A stretch of DNA of 64,000 nucleotides from Pohlia nutans (GCA_022496805.1 CM040088.1:28774452-28838451); one strand, 5' to 3'. Shown: positions 44,533-56,267, counted from the first letter of the stretch. Notes: generated from the letters alone by a model not told the origin. Numbers and translations are program-made.

Positions 44533-44932
44533 TTTTATGATAATGTACTTTTGCTTATAGTACATTATCTACAGACAACGCTTCAAGCCTTCAACAAACA
44601 ATGCATCATGCATAACAAGAATGATACACATACACAGGATATTGAGCACAAGAGTATTGCATTAACGTAACGCTTCATAGGTTGCACAAGCTGCACTTGT
44701 GTCATACTTTGATACCCTTGATCACTCCTCTCATACACACAAGGCACACTGCAACTAAGAATGCCGTAGAGAGAGTGATTACATAAAACGAATCATCTGG
44801 ATAATATACTACTGGTAATCTGATTCTTGTTCAGTGCTGGGAGGGGCAAGAAAGAGCCGTTTCTTGTCCGGACGAATGATTGATTCACATGTTATCCTCA
44901 TACCGTATATCATACGGTGTATTACTATAACA
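44533..44932 (-). repeat. 5' LTR of copia element
   Basis: 400 bp; on the element's strand starts TGTTATAGTAATACACC and ends TTATCATAAAA, followed by GGTTATGGGCCC where the primer-binding site should be. This does not look like the usual initiator-Met-tRNA complement. Confidence 0.88.
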
Positions 44933-45218
44933 CAAATAAAAATGGTAAATCTCATTCCACAAAGTACACAGCCCACTAAACTCATCCCTCTCTACTTGCA
45001 CTGTGCCAACGGGATACATGGATTCGAAATGCACTCTGGCATGTTAGTATGTGCTAGTGGTCTGATTAGATTTGTACAGAATATGAGAGATTCTCAGCAT
45101 ATGCTGAAAGTGTGCAACTAGAGTGTAATGTCTCTATCTCCTCACTAATTTCTCCGAAGCAGTCTTGAATGTATCACCTGCATGCATCCATCTGCTTTGG
45201 TAGGTTTTGCACCAAATA

Positions 45219-45574
45219 AGGTAGGGACACCCATTCCCGTGACTTTAAGCTGATTATCATACTTCTGAATGAGCAGTATGAAAAACGATTATACCAGGGG
45301 AAAGGCAATTAGATATTAATGTAGAATGTATCGACGAAGTCATGTTATTCTAAAATTTGTATACGTTCTCGATAATCAAAGCCAAAAATTGGTTTGCACA
45401 TTTGACTGTGTCTAAATGGCCCTGATTCCGTGACTTGAAGAAACGCTTGTGACTTGGAGAAACACCCTAAATATGTTCTCAAGCCACAACCACCCATGAT
45501 CAGAAACACTCGGATTCAGGTGTCCTGTATGTAGACGGGAATAGGTGTAGTCACGGGAATGGGTGTCCCTACCT
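45219..45574. mobile_element. TA-target (Stowaway-like) MITE with known empty site
   Basis: 356 bp, 26-bp perfect inverted ends beginning AGGTAGGGACACCC, flanked by TA. The unoccupied sequence ACCAAATAGTGAAAATC is present at about 33780-33796. Confidence 0.88.
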
Positions 45575-45617
45575 TAGTGAAAATCAGCTCACTGCACAAT
45601 TGTCAAAGAAGCACACG

Positions 45618-45930
45618 GATATAGGCGTTCCACGTCATACTTCAGGTATGAGTTGCCACGAAGCAGAAACCCGTGACTGCTTTCGAAAGCAACCAGAAGC
45701 AAGCGGGTTTGGTACGTATTTCGGAGAATGGACCCCTAATGATAAAAATTTACAAGATCGTTGCAACGTACTCTTGACTACTGTCTGGATCTATCTCAAC
45801 CCTCAAGACTGGAGAGTTTCAAAGAAACTGCAGGATGAGAGAATAAGAAGCAAGATCAACAATATAAAAGCTGACGAAAGATGAATACAAATGCACAGCA
45901 AGTCACCTCAGATTGCTTAAGATCATTCAT
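45618..45930 (+). other. Unassigned DNA 3' of P450 copy A
   Basis: A 94-codon plus frame (45600-45884) spans this interval. It begins inside duplicated block P sequence, has no recognisable domain and no splice context; I do not call it a gene. Confidence 0.35.
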
Positions 45931-46641
45931 GATCGGTCACGGCGAATACAAATCAGTGCACAGACGAGGAATGGCGTGAAGGAAAAGGACATTTGCTCTC
46001 GGCGTCGTAATGCCAAACGCTTCCGTCATGTCCAAATCCTTGACGCTCTCCCCGGCTGGAAGAGACCATTCGAAGGCGTGAACAAGCGTGGCAATCGTCC
46101 ACTCCAACGACACCATGCCCAGGCTCATGGCGGGGCAGGCTCTCCGCCCGGATCCAAACGGAAGGAGGTTGAAGTTCTGCCCTCTCACATCGATTTCCGG
46201 GCGAGCTATGAACCTCTCCGGGTCAAAATCCAACGGATTCTCCCATGCTTGCGAGCTCCGGCCAATGGCATGCACGTTCACAAACAAGCGAGTGCCGGCG
46301 GGGACATGGTAGCCCGTAATCTCGCAATCTTGAATTGATTCGTGTGGGAGCAGCAATGGCGTAGGAGGGTGCAGACGAAGGACCTCTTTGATGACTGCTT
46401 TCAAGTACTTGAGATTCGGAATGTCCGCCTCTTGCGCCATCCGGTCTTTCCCCACGACAGTGTCGAGCTCGAGTGTAAGCTTTCGTTGGATATGCGGGTT
46501 GCGGATGAGCTCTGCCATGGCCCATTCCACTGTCACCGTGGAAGTATCGATCCCCGCAGAAATCATGTTCTACAAGATCCAATACAACCTATTCAATTCA
46601 GAATTATACAAAAATAGTAGAGCAACAACACTAGAAGAAAT

Positions 46642-46748
46642 CTGGGATTCTACGACTACAAGTATATGAATAAAACGAGTCTGGTATGACTGTCATTAGT
46701 CATTATGGACTAGTTTGAGTCGTATACTTATAGTCGTAGAATCCCAAA
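46642..46748. mobile_element. Hairpin MITE in P450 copy A intron 3
   Basis: About 105 bp with ends TGGGATTCTACGACTA in inverted orientation, absent from the matching intron of copy B. Confidence 0.6.
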
Positions 46749-47603
46749 TTGCATGATCTCTCGTACCATGATAGTTGCCTTGATGGAATCCTTGTCCAGC
46801 TTCACCGCCTCCGTCTCGTCTTGCTCGCGCATGGTGCGCAGGAGCACATCGACCATGTCCTTGTCGGTCTCCGCAATCGGTCCCTGCTGCTGTTTCGCCT
46901 CGTGCTCGGCCAAGACTTTGTTATAAAAGCTATCTAGACGGCCTTGCAATGCCTTCATTTGCTTCTCCATGCCGCCGATGTCCAAAGGACGCAACCACGG
47001 CACGTAGTCACCCGCAACAAACACGCCTTTCAGTATTTGGAGTTCATAGAGGATGTCCTGGAATTCACCATCCTTCTCCTGGCACGGGGTGAATGGATCC
47101 CGAAAGCCTGTACCCTAACACCATCCGGAAAATCTCATTCGCCACTTTCGTATTGGACAGCTGCCTCACGTCCACCGCCTTCCCGGCCTTTGCATCTTGC
47201 AATATCGACCTGCAGCAACGTACACACAAATGGCTATTCAACAACCATCGAGGTAGCTGATAAGTCTCACCCAACTTTTCCACCTACAAAGTGCAACAGG
47301 CTACCACACCTGACTAATTGCACCTGTAAAAAATCAGAGTAGAGATATGGAGTTAAGAAGATCGCCACTTTCATTTTTTGTTTTTCATATGCACAAATTC
47401 TGAAAATTGAATGTATTTGATGATTAGTTGCACCTCTACAAGCTCAATACACTGCTCAAATCTGAAGTAACACAACATGAGAACATGTTACTTTAGGTTG
47501 GAAGAGGGTGTAATTCAACAACGCAACACTATTGTTGTAGTTCTGAGTTTCATTCTAATTTCTGCCTAAGTTGTTCAATCTCATGTTCGATGCTAGGTTT
47601 AAA

Positions 47604-47815
47604 CCCTAATCGTCTAAAACGCCCAATATGGCCATCTCATTTTACCTCGGTTTTCTGATTTCAATACATTATTTTCAAGCTCTTGTTCTATACTACAAGA
47701 TCAACATTGTCGATCGTGTCAAACTGAAGTCATTTTCACACAAACAGATGATTTGCAGGGCTCAAGGGGTCCAATTTCCCTACACTACAGAAAATTCACA
47801 GTAGACGCTTAAGGG
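47604..47815. mobile_element. TTAA-type MITE 11 in P450 copy A intron 2
   Basis: 212 bp; right flank TTAA (47816-47819), left flank TAAA (one change). Ends CCCTAATCGTCTA and, complemented, CCCTTAAGCGTCTA. Not present in the copy B intron. Confidence 0.6.
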
Positions 47816-49721
47816 TTAATAAGAGATTTGAGCTTGCCAAAAACTTTTTCGGGGTGACGGCGCGGTTACCAAATCATTTGCTGCATTTCCTCTGCACGCA
47901 CTCCATGGGAAGCAGCCAACCTCTTCATGGTGAAAAGCTCCAGCGTCGTGATTTTCCGAAGTAGGCGCCACAAGGATGAATACGGAGCGAATCCAACCCC
48001 TAAACCCCGCCCAAAACCATCATTCGATACTCCGCTCAAAATTCAAATTCCCAAGGCGGCAAGGCAAGCAACGCACAGACTGACCTTTGTAGTTGTAGGA
48101 GAAGTGGATCGTCGAGATTTTTCGTGTGGGTCGGGACGCCCACGTCTTGTCTTGAGTGAGCAATACCTCTTTCGCCATCTCCGGCGACGATATCACCACT
48201 GTCGGAAATGATCCGAGTCGGAGAAGAAAAATTTCGCCATATTGCTTCGCCCAGTGTTCCATGGTGATGTGTGGGAGCTTCCCGAGCAGCGGCAAGTGGC
48301 CCACGATGGGCCAGGCGCCGGATGGCGATGGCGGCACCTTCCGCCGCGGCTGCTGCGATTTCAGGAGCAGGAAAACGAGCACCATGGCGACCAAGAATGC
48401 GAGTGCCAGGCCACCATATCCTGGTCTGTGGTCTCTCGCAAGCAGTTCCTTGAGGTACTCCATGATGTTGCCCGCGCTCTTCCCCTCTTGCAGCGATTCC
48501 TCTTCTAATGGCTGGGGTTTGAGGATTGAAACTAACGCTCTGCACCCAGTAGCTATTCTCGATGGATCATCAATGACGTTTGAAATCCAGGAATTGGTGT
48601 TAGTGAGGCTCACATCGTACTGTAGTTTTGAAATTCAGATTCAAGTTGAAGCGAATTCTATAGAAATCGAGAATGGCTAAAGACCAAGTGACTTACAACC
48701 TGCACATCACAATTCCTGAGGATCATGAACTTCGATCTCTGGCAGCAAAATATCCTTCCAAACTAGTGTTCAGGGTCTCGACATGCACATATATCTACAG
48801 TATATATGCCAGCATTACTCGACAGAAGGTGTCACAGATACACTGGTAAGAAATTCTACACCAGATGATCTCCTATTCTGTGACTGTGCTTTCAATGGCC
48901 AAGCCCTTTACGCTAGATAAGTCCACCCATCCGTACTGTAGGTGCTCAGTCCAACATAAAACGACACCATAACATTCAGTAGCCTTCACTCTCTACCTTG
49001 CCCTTGAGGAGAATGTGCAGAATATCCGACATCATCATCCATGCAAAATCAGTAGCTAGCTTGTTTTACAGGAAAGTGGAGGTAATGGCAACCAGGAGGG
49101 GAAGGTCAATAAGATCTCAAAGTTCCAAACACATGGTAAAAAAGAAGAAGATATTGTAGTGATTTAATGCCAGCACTTGAGCAACACGCTAACCAATGTT
49201 GATAGCTTTTTTTCTCTAAATTGTAAAAATAAATAAAATAAATAAAAATATTTTTTAAAGTTCTTTTTTTCTTTTCTTTTCTTTTCTTTTCTTTTTTTTG
49301 AAAATTTGGATGGCGCTACAAGCGCCAAGCTACGTACCGGCAGGCGCAGGCATCGTTTTTTTTATTCCTTTGGTGGTTTTTTTTTTCCTTTTCATTTTTT
49401 ATTTCACTCCAATCTAGTGACCTCTAGCGACCGGCTCTGTCCATCCCTGTTTTGAATGAACCTTTGTATCGTTGGATGGATGTAAAGGTAGTGCGCATGA
49501 AGGCTACCGAATGTTATGACCACTAGGTTTGTTCGTTGTGGCCAGGGTTGTCATGTCTAACACTATTTTTCAACTTGACGTCGTATTAGACGTTGTACGT
49601 CGAGACAAGTGTCAAGTATTGTAGAAAACTTGGATGAAATAATCAAAAATATTTCTGACAACTTGAAGAATATGCTTGTCCGATAGAGGGGGAGGTCGAT
49701 GAGATGTCTTTGACACTTTGT

Positions 49722-49911
49722 TGCCATTACTGTGAGTCATAGAATTAGTGTGAGACTTTACACCAATCCTCACAGTAATTTCAGTACATTCATCTCAAAT
49801 GTACATTACTGTAAAATTCTCAAATACTCTCAATTACTGTGACTCACACTTTTGTTCTAATGCCACAATTACTGTGAGAATACTGACTTACCGTGACTCA
49901 CAGTAATGGCC
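49722..49911. mobile_element. Foldback MITE
   Basis: About 190 bp with inverted ends GCCATTACTGTGAGTCA / TGACTCACAGTAATGGC and further internal ATTACTGTGA repeats. Target duplication not clear. Confidence 0.55.
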
Positions 49912-50985
49912 ATAACCGGTGTAGTAGTCGAGTAAGGCTATGCGGCTCCAATTTTTTTGTGCTTTTTACCTTCTTCCAGTGATCCTAGCAACATTAGAAC
50001 ACCCGAGAGGGGTCAATTGTAATGAGGTTCAATTCCCAATCCCACAAGAATAATCCTCAAATAACATTCTTTGTAATCTCTGGAAATTCTTCATATCAGG
50101 CACTCTCAATCCATGGTTGGTGAGTATGGACAAGCGCCTGAAATCAAGGTAAAAAAAAAGTCTCGTAGCTGAACTGGAGGTTAAAATCTACTTACTTGGA
50201 ATTTGCAGTGTTAGTCTGAGTTAGATGGTTGGGAAAATGGAGGCTTGAGTTGAGGTTAGAAGACACACCACAACTTCTTCATGGGTTCATGAAGAGTTGA
50301 TGAGAGAGCATTCTCTGAACAGTAGTACAGTGCCGTTTTCAACATTGGAATAGAAGGGGGTCAAAAGTGGTGGGTACTGTGAAACTTCGATATTTCAATC
50401 AAAGAAACTGCTGTTAAGTCTTCTGAGTTGAAGATGAGTCTCCAATCACTGAAGATGAAGATGCACTTTGCGTTTTTGAAAATTGTTACTCATCTCCTTG
50501 AAGTTGGTGACAACACTGGGAGAGGTTGAAGAATGCAAGTGCACCACATGGCAAGTTCTGTCCAATGATGAAAATCTCCAACAATGGAAACTTTGAAACC
50601 AAGGTTAGATGCCATTTTTCTTTTGGCAATCTTCTAGTTATGATGACAATGGGCTCAAACATTGTTGTCATGAATGAGTGTCATGGTGATGCAAGTGCGA
50701 TGACAACTATTTCATACTTCGTGAATGAGTACACATCACACATAAATAATAATTTAACTTAAATTGTATTGCTTATTAACAGATAATTACAATTTTGACT
50801 TCATTTGAAAAATACAAATTTCCAATCTAAAATGTGACAATCGAGGTGTTGTGTTGGAATTGAAGTGACTGGGGTGCCAGAATTGAATTGCCGTTCAAAA
50901 TGAAATGCATACGAAGCCTTCAACCTTGAACGATGCTCGGAATCTAAGGTTGTAACTTTTTGGCCCATGGATGATGAACTTCTTT

Positions 50986-51117
50986 GGAACTGAAAGGAAC
51001 TCAGGGGACTAAGTCTGTAAACTTTTCTTCGGAGGTTCAGTTGTTGCAGCAGGAACTGAAAGCAATTCAGGGACCAAATCTCCAAACTTTTCTTCTAATG
51101 GTCAACCGTTGCAACAA
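50986..51117. repeat. Two tandem 66-bp units
   Basis: GGAACTGAAAG-AA-TCAGGG starts each unit and TTGCARCA ends it; about 75-80 percent identical by eye. Confidence 0.7.
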
Positions 51118-51647
51118 CTACTGTACTACTGGCACTCCTGAACATTCTCAAGTTCACCAGAAGTCCCGCATCAGTCGTCGATCTCAGCAGAAATTACGGT
51201 ACAGCAAGGTTGAAGCTAGGACCTGGTTTAAGATTCTTGAGGAGCTTCAGCACAGGTCACCTTAGAGATCTGTTGATTATTGCTAGTATTTTGATTTGCA
51301 TATCGAGACCCTGAATAGTAATTTGGAAGGAGATTTTGGTGCTCAAGAGATCGAGAGTGGAATTGTGATGTGCTAGTTGTCCGTCATCTGGTCTTCAGTC
51401 ATTCTCATTTCCTACAGAGTTCGCTTCAACATGAGTAGACCTGAATTTCAAAACTACGATCTATGACCCCGAGTTCCTGAATTTCAAACGACCTCGATGG
51501 TCCCTGAATTGCATCGAGAATAGGGCTCTACTGTGTGTGGAGCGTTGGAGAGTTGCACTAACGCAGTGTAAGCAAGGGTGTCTGACCTCAAAGACCCGGC
51601 TATTAGAAGAGGAATCGCTGCAAGAGGGGAAGAGCGCGGGCAACATC

Positions 51648-53931
51648 ATGGAGTACCTCAAGGAACTGCTTGCGAGAGACCACAGACCAGGATATGGTGG
51701 CCTGGCACTCGCATTCTTGGTCGCCATGGTGCTCGTTTCCCTGCTTCTGAAATCGCAGCAGCCGTAGCGGAAGGTGCCGCCATCGCCATCCGGCGCCTGG
51801 CCCATCGTGGGCCACTTGCCGCTGCTCGGGAAGCTCCCACACATCACCATGGAGCACTGGGCGAAGCGATATGGTGAGATTTTTCTTCTCCGACTCGGAT
51901 CATTTCCGACAGTGGTGATATTGTCGCCGGAGATGGCGAGAGAGGTGTTGCTTACTCAAGACAAGACGTGGGCGTCCCGACCAACAAGAAAAATCTCGGC
52001 GATCCACTTCTCCTACAACTACAAAGGTCAGTCAGTGCGTTGCTTGCTTCGTAATTTGAATTTTATGCAGGATCTCGTATGATCGATGGATGCGGTTTTG
52101 AAGGGATTGCGTTTGCTCCGTATTCGCCCATGTGGCGCCAGCTTCGGAAAATCGCGACGCTGGAGATTTTCACCACGAAGAGGTTGGAAGCCTCCCATGG
52201 AGTACGTGCAGAGGAAATGCAGCAAATGATTTGGTAATGACACTTCTGTTATAACGTTTCCGAAGTATTGTATTGAATTTAGATGTATTAGTGTTCTTTG
52301 TTGACATTGTTGACAATGTTTTTGGAACGCGGGGCCGCAGGTCGATATTGCAAGATGCAAAGGCCGGGAAGGCGGTGGACGTGAGGCAGCTGTCCAATAC
52401 GAAAGTGGCGAATGAGATTTTCCGGATGGTGTTAGGGTACAGGCTTTCGGGATCCATTCACCCCGTGCCAGGAGAAGGATGGTGAATTCCAGGACATCCT
52501 CTATGAACTCCAAATACTGAAAGGCGTGTTTGTTGCGGGTGACTACGTGCCGTGGTTGCGTCCTTTGGACATCGGCGGCATGGAGAAGCAAATGAAGGCA
52601 TTGCAAGGCCGTCTAGATAGCTTTTATAACAAAGTCTTGGCCGAGCACGAGGCGAAACAGCAGCAGGGACCGATTGCGGAGACCGACAAGGACATGGTCG
52701 ATGTGCTCCTGCGCACCATGCGCGAGCAAGACAAGACGGAGGCGGTGAAGCTGGACAAGGATTCCATCAAGGCAACTATCATGGTACGATTACCATGAGA
52801 TCATGCATCTCGCAACTCATTGCTGCTCTACTCTTTTTGGAGTAGGTAATTCAAAAGCAGGCAAGTCTATGGGGTATAACCGCAGGTCATGACCTACCTA
52901 GCCATGGCAGTGGTGAGGGAGATACTGGCTTGTGATTGTCTTCCATAGTATTACCTGCTTTTGAATTACTGGACATAATCTCAATGCAAGCCACTTCGAG
53001 CCATTGGATCTCAAGATTAGTATGGTAGTTGAACAGAAAAGCAAAGAAAAAGTGATGCATGTAGAGTTCAAACAATGAGTCAGGCTTGCTTCTTGGTGAA
53101 GAGTTAATGCTACTTGCTAAGAAGTTAATGCTCTCTAGTACCATTATCAGTTCTAATCCCTCTCCTCTAGTCCAATGGTATCTTGACACAATGGCAAGAA
53201 GAGGCTGCATTGAGAAATCTTATGTATTCTGAATTGGATGGGTTTTATTGGATCTTACAGAGCATGATAGCTGCGGGGACTGATACTTCCACGGTGGTAG
53301 TGGAATGGGCCATATCCAACGAAAGCTTATCTGCAAGCCGCATTTCCAACGAAAGCTTATCTGCAAGCCGCATTTCCAACGAAAGCTTACACTCGAGCTC
53401 GACATTGTCGTGGGAAAAGACCGGATGGTGCAAGAGGCCGACATTCCGAATCTCAAGTACCTGAAAGCAGTCATCAAAGAGGTTCTTCGTCTGCATCCTC
53501 CTGGGCCATTGTTGCTCCCGCATGAATCAACTCAAGATTGTGAGCTTGCTGGCTACCATGCATGTCCCGCCGGCACTCGCTTGTTTGTGAACGTGCGTGC
53601 CATTGGCCGCAGCTCGCAAGGATGGGAGAATCCGTTGGAGTTTGACCAGGAGAGGTTCATAGCTCGTCCGGAAATCGATGTGAGAGGGCAAAACTTTGGC
53701 CTTCTTCCATTTGGATCCGGGCGGAGAGCCTGCCCCGCCATGAGCCTGGGCATGGTGTCATTGGAGTGGACGATCGTCACACTACTTCACGCCTTTGAAT
53801 GGTCTCTTCCAGCCGGGGAGAGTGCCGAGGACTTGGACATGACAGAAGTGTTCGGCATTACGACACCGAGAGCAAATGCCCTTTTCCTTCACGCCATTCC
53901 TCGTCTGGGCACTGAATTGTATTTGCCATAA
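51648..53931 (+). pseudogene. Cytochrome P450 (A-type), copy B, disrupted
   Basis: Inverted duplicate of copy A with exons 51648-52026, 52071-52233, 52341-52783 and 53261-53931; exon 1 and exon 3 lengths equal those of copy A. Damage: a TAG at 51765-51767 (codon 40) where copy A has arginine; the same exon 3 frameshift as copy A (near 52440); and in exon 4 about 23 nt lost after VVVEWA, replaced by a 30-bp unit repeated about 2.6 times (53311-53389), which changes frame before QRKLTLELD. The ExxR, PERF-like (FDQERF) and heme (FGSGRRACPA) motifs persist. Exon 2 (MIDGCGFEGIAFAPYSPMWRQLRK) has better splice borders than copy A. Confidence 0.85.
52846..52967. repeat. Short hairpin in P450 copy B intron 3
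   Basis: GTAATTCAAAAGCAGG at the left and its complement at the right, about 120 bp apart; not present in copy A. Confidence 0.5.
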
Positions 53932-54392
53932 TTGATCATCGTGCAATCTAAGGTTAATTGCTTTTGCAATGAGCTTTCAAGACATGACGAGGTCCATGTC
54001 TACTTGAAAGGCGGTGGTTTCAATTCGTGAGTAGCAGGCAACTGTTTGGTGACAGTCTTGCGATTGTGAGCTTGGATTACAGGATGCACCGCATAGGAAC
54101 TCCGTCGCGCAGAGTCTCGCCTCACAAGCTTGCACAGGGGCACTCCTATTGTGTATTTGAATTGGTTTTACAACAGCTGAGACTGAGTAGTTAAAAGTGC
54201 TCTGACATCATTATTTACAAGCGTTGTCAATTAGATTCTTGTCTCACAACAAGTGCTAAGTAACACTTGTTGTCTCACAACAAGTGCTAAGTAATCAACT
54301 TGAATTTAATAAAAAGGTTCAATGCTCAGTGCCAACTACCGACAAAAGTGCAAGCATCGGTTGTGTACAAGGATGGCCAACCTTGTCACTAA
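53932..54392. other. Intergenic DNA 3' of P450 copy B
   Basis: No gene. A direct repeat TAACACTTGTTGTCTCACAA-type motif (ACAACAAGTGCTAAGTAA twice) lies at 54245-54295. Confidence 0.45.
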
Positions 54393-54880
54393 TAATCATC
54401 ACAAGAATACATGCCACCTTTGAAAGCGAATCACATCCTTGGCTACAATCTCTCGTCCATTCACTTGATTGTTGCATGAAAATCAGAAACCACCCGAAGA
54501 TTTCTGTAGATGCAAATTGATTCTCCGGGGTGTCTGCAGCAATAGAGCATCCTTCTCCTCATCAACATTTTCCGGGTATCAGGAACATAGCCTGCAGCCT
54601 TAATTATTTGCATTCAATCTTTTCAGCTCAGAATAGAACTCCTTGCTTCATGGATCAGGTTATCGACTTCAATCCAGCTACACCTAACCTCCTTGCATTG
54701 CAAATGCCTCGCTCGCGCATCACAGCATCGATGTTGGAGAGGAGCACATACTTTGTCGCATCCTTGGGTTCGAACTTGGCAATGCATTTCTTCCACTTTG
54801 CGCAAGGATTACCTTGGAGATCATCACCACAAAACCCTACCCAGTGGCTATGCTTTTGCCATCCCAGTCAACTTAACAAG
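54393..54880 (-). pseudogene. DYW-type PPR protein, C-terminal remnant
   Basis: Minus-strand frames carry consecutive pieces of the E/E+ and DYW regions: KFEPKDATKYVLLSNIDA, then KEVRCSWIEVDNLIHE, then AAGYVPDTRKM, and finally NGREIVAKDVIRF and KGGMYSCDDY at about 54400-54460. The order matches organellar RNA-editing PPR-DYW proteins, but the pieces are in different frames with stops between, the DYW terminus is altered to DDY, and the zinc-binding HxE region is not recognisable. Upstream PPR motifs are missing. Confidence 0.7.
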
Positions 54881-54989
54881 GGATTTCTAAGCTTAGATAA
54901 TACGAGTCCAAACTCTAAAGCTTCGGCTCATGTGTAATTTGTGAACCATAGTCCAATAGAGGTCGTTAGCATTGAAGCTAGTACAATGC

Positions 54990-56267
54990 TTAGACTTTCA
55001 AACCAATGATGCTTCGTAGTTCTTGTTTCACTTCTCTAGCAGTAGGTCATTTGGCTGGATCTGGTTGTCAACATTTGATTATCACCCATTGGATTCTAGG
55101 GTCCATGTCATCGGGCAATCTCGGTCTAAAGTTATTGAGCACAATATCGTAGTTACTGGTGGGGAAGCCCTCGAAAGGAACGAGCCCAGTCACAATTTCA
55201 TAACAGGTCATTCCATAAGCATAGATATCAGCCTTTTTTGTGAACGGGTCAGAACTTTTATCTTTGTTCCTCGACCACAATAATATCTCTGGAGCTCTCC
55301 AAAACCCTGTCCCCACTGTTCCTACTGAACACTCAAAATCTGATACTACTGGAGCATATGCTTCTAGGTCTTTCTTCCTGCTTCTCAAAAGTCGAAATTC
55401 CTTCTTGAGCGTTTGATCGCCGCTTAGGAGAACATTCGATGCTTTCAGGTCCCTATGCACAATGTCCATCTCGTGCAAGGTTTCCAATGAATAGGAAAGA
55501 CACAACATGTAAAGAAGAGCCATCCACGCTGGAAAAGGTGAACCCATGTTGTTCTTCAATTGCATTTGGGCATCAATCAGTGTTCGTAAATCACCTGAAT
55601 GCCTATTCATTACAAATCCAAACCTCGTATCCCCGTGTAACACGGTTGCACCGAGAATCTTATTCACTACAAGAGGAGAAAAGGTGAACTCACCCGAATT
55701 CGGTGAAATGTGCTGGAGCATTTTTTCGGGCCATTGGTTTTGCAGGTCTCTCAACAAATACCCCTCTTTGAATATCTTCACCACGAAAGCAGAGCTGCTA
55801 CTCTCTAGATTCTTCTTGAGTTTTGCTTTGAATATTTCAGCTTGTCCTCCCTCTCCGATCTTCTTACCCAGCACCAACTCATCACCATAGTCCTTGAAGA
55901 ATGGACCCCACTGGATCTTGAGATTCTCAAACACTTCTCTATTGTCCTTTGGGACATCCTCTGGCTCATCGTCCTCAGATGCCAGATCCAACTCGCTCCA
56001 GTGAATTTTGGAATACTCGATCTCAAAGTCCACAGGGCGGGCAAATTCACTACTGTGTTCTATCATGCTCTGAATACGTGCAGAGTAGTAGTACTGTGAA
56101 GATGGGGTCCCAGGAGTGGATGTTAGGCCCCCGCACATCGACCTCAACCGCCAGCTGCAGCCGCGGCACCGGTATGAGCGGCACAGTGTTCTCGTTGGAA
56201 GATTGGCGAGATCCTGCAAGATGCCGCTGCGCTCCCAGGTGGTCAAAAACCTTGCAGCCGTTTGCAA
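54990..56267 (-). pseudogene. TKL-like protein kinase with two in-frame TGA codons
   Basis: An open frame reads from about 56267 (no ATG at the extreme 5' end; the first internal ATG is near codon 44) to a stop at 55068-55070. It has the glycine loop GKKIGEGGQAEIFKA, VK of subdomain II (FVVKIFKEGY), catalytic loop HRDLKASNVLL, a DFE in place of DFG (VSDFECSVG), GTGFWRAPEILL and KADIYAYGMTCYEIVTG. The frame continues past TGA as QPDPAK, a second TGA (55047-55049), then PTAREVKQELRSIIGLKV and TAA at 54990-54992. The stops replace the conserved W and R of subdomain XI (family pattern KCW-x6-RPT). Probably inactive; the N-terminal WGPFFKDYGDELVLG stretch is typical of a plant kinase family I cannot name. 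Confidence 0.8.

Larger units (their letters stand above)
39622..44932 (-). mobile_element. Ty1/copia LTR retrotransposon, decayed
   Basis: 5,311 bp, flanked by CAAAT (39617-39621, 44933-44937); the unoccupied site with one CAAAT is in block P copy 1. LTRs of 396 and 400 bp flank a minus-strand gag-pol order of gag, protease, integrase, RT, RNase H (copia type). A purine-rich tract (GAGTGGGAG) abuts the 3' LTR. Multiple stops and frameshifts and an altered protease active site make it inactive. LTRs differ at a few percent of positions, mainly C/T. Confidence 0.93.
38099..45617. repeat. Block P, copy 2 (interrupted)
   Basis: Corresponds to 32362-33829 but interrupted by three insertions: a TTAA MITE (38474-39013), a copia element (39622-44932) and a TA-target MITE (45219-45574). 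A UFM1-intron remnant lies at 38160-38320. No gene. Confidence 0.75.
45937..48463 (-). pseudogene. Cytochrome P450 (A-type), copy A, frameshifted
   Basis: Four exons: 48085-48463, about 47870-48029, 46767-47209 and 45937-46569. The start chosen is the ATG (MEYLKELL) just before the membrane anchor (LALAFLVAMVLVFLLL), followed by the PPSPSGAWPIVGHLPLLG hinge. Later motifs are AGIDTS (I-helix), KEVLRLHPP (ExxR), FDPERF and heme-binding FGSGRRACPA. Exon 3 has a frameshift near 47105-47113: RMVLGYR must change frame to reach EFQDILYELQILKGVF. The exon 2 start is altered relative to copy B. Intron 2 holds a TTAA element and intron 3 a 105-bp hairpin. Substrate is unknown. If the frameshift is real the gene makes no full P450. 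Confidence 0.8.
48690..51395. other. Loop between inverted P450 copies
   Basis: 2.7 kb without a recognised gene. It contains a C/T-rich tract (49255-49300, TTTTC repeats), a foldback MITE near 49722-49911 with GCCATTACTGTGAGTCA ends, and two tandem 66-bp units (50986-51051, 51052-51117). A 93-codon frame (50984-51265) covering the tandem units is unassigned. Confidence 0.5.

Noticed and set aside
48156..48680. 174-codon plus-strand frame at the P450 copy A first exon
   Set aside because: Antisense to the P450 coding exon; the same shadow appears opposite copy B at 51461-51850.
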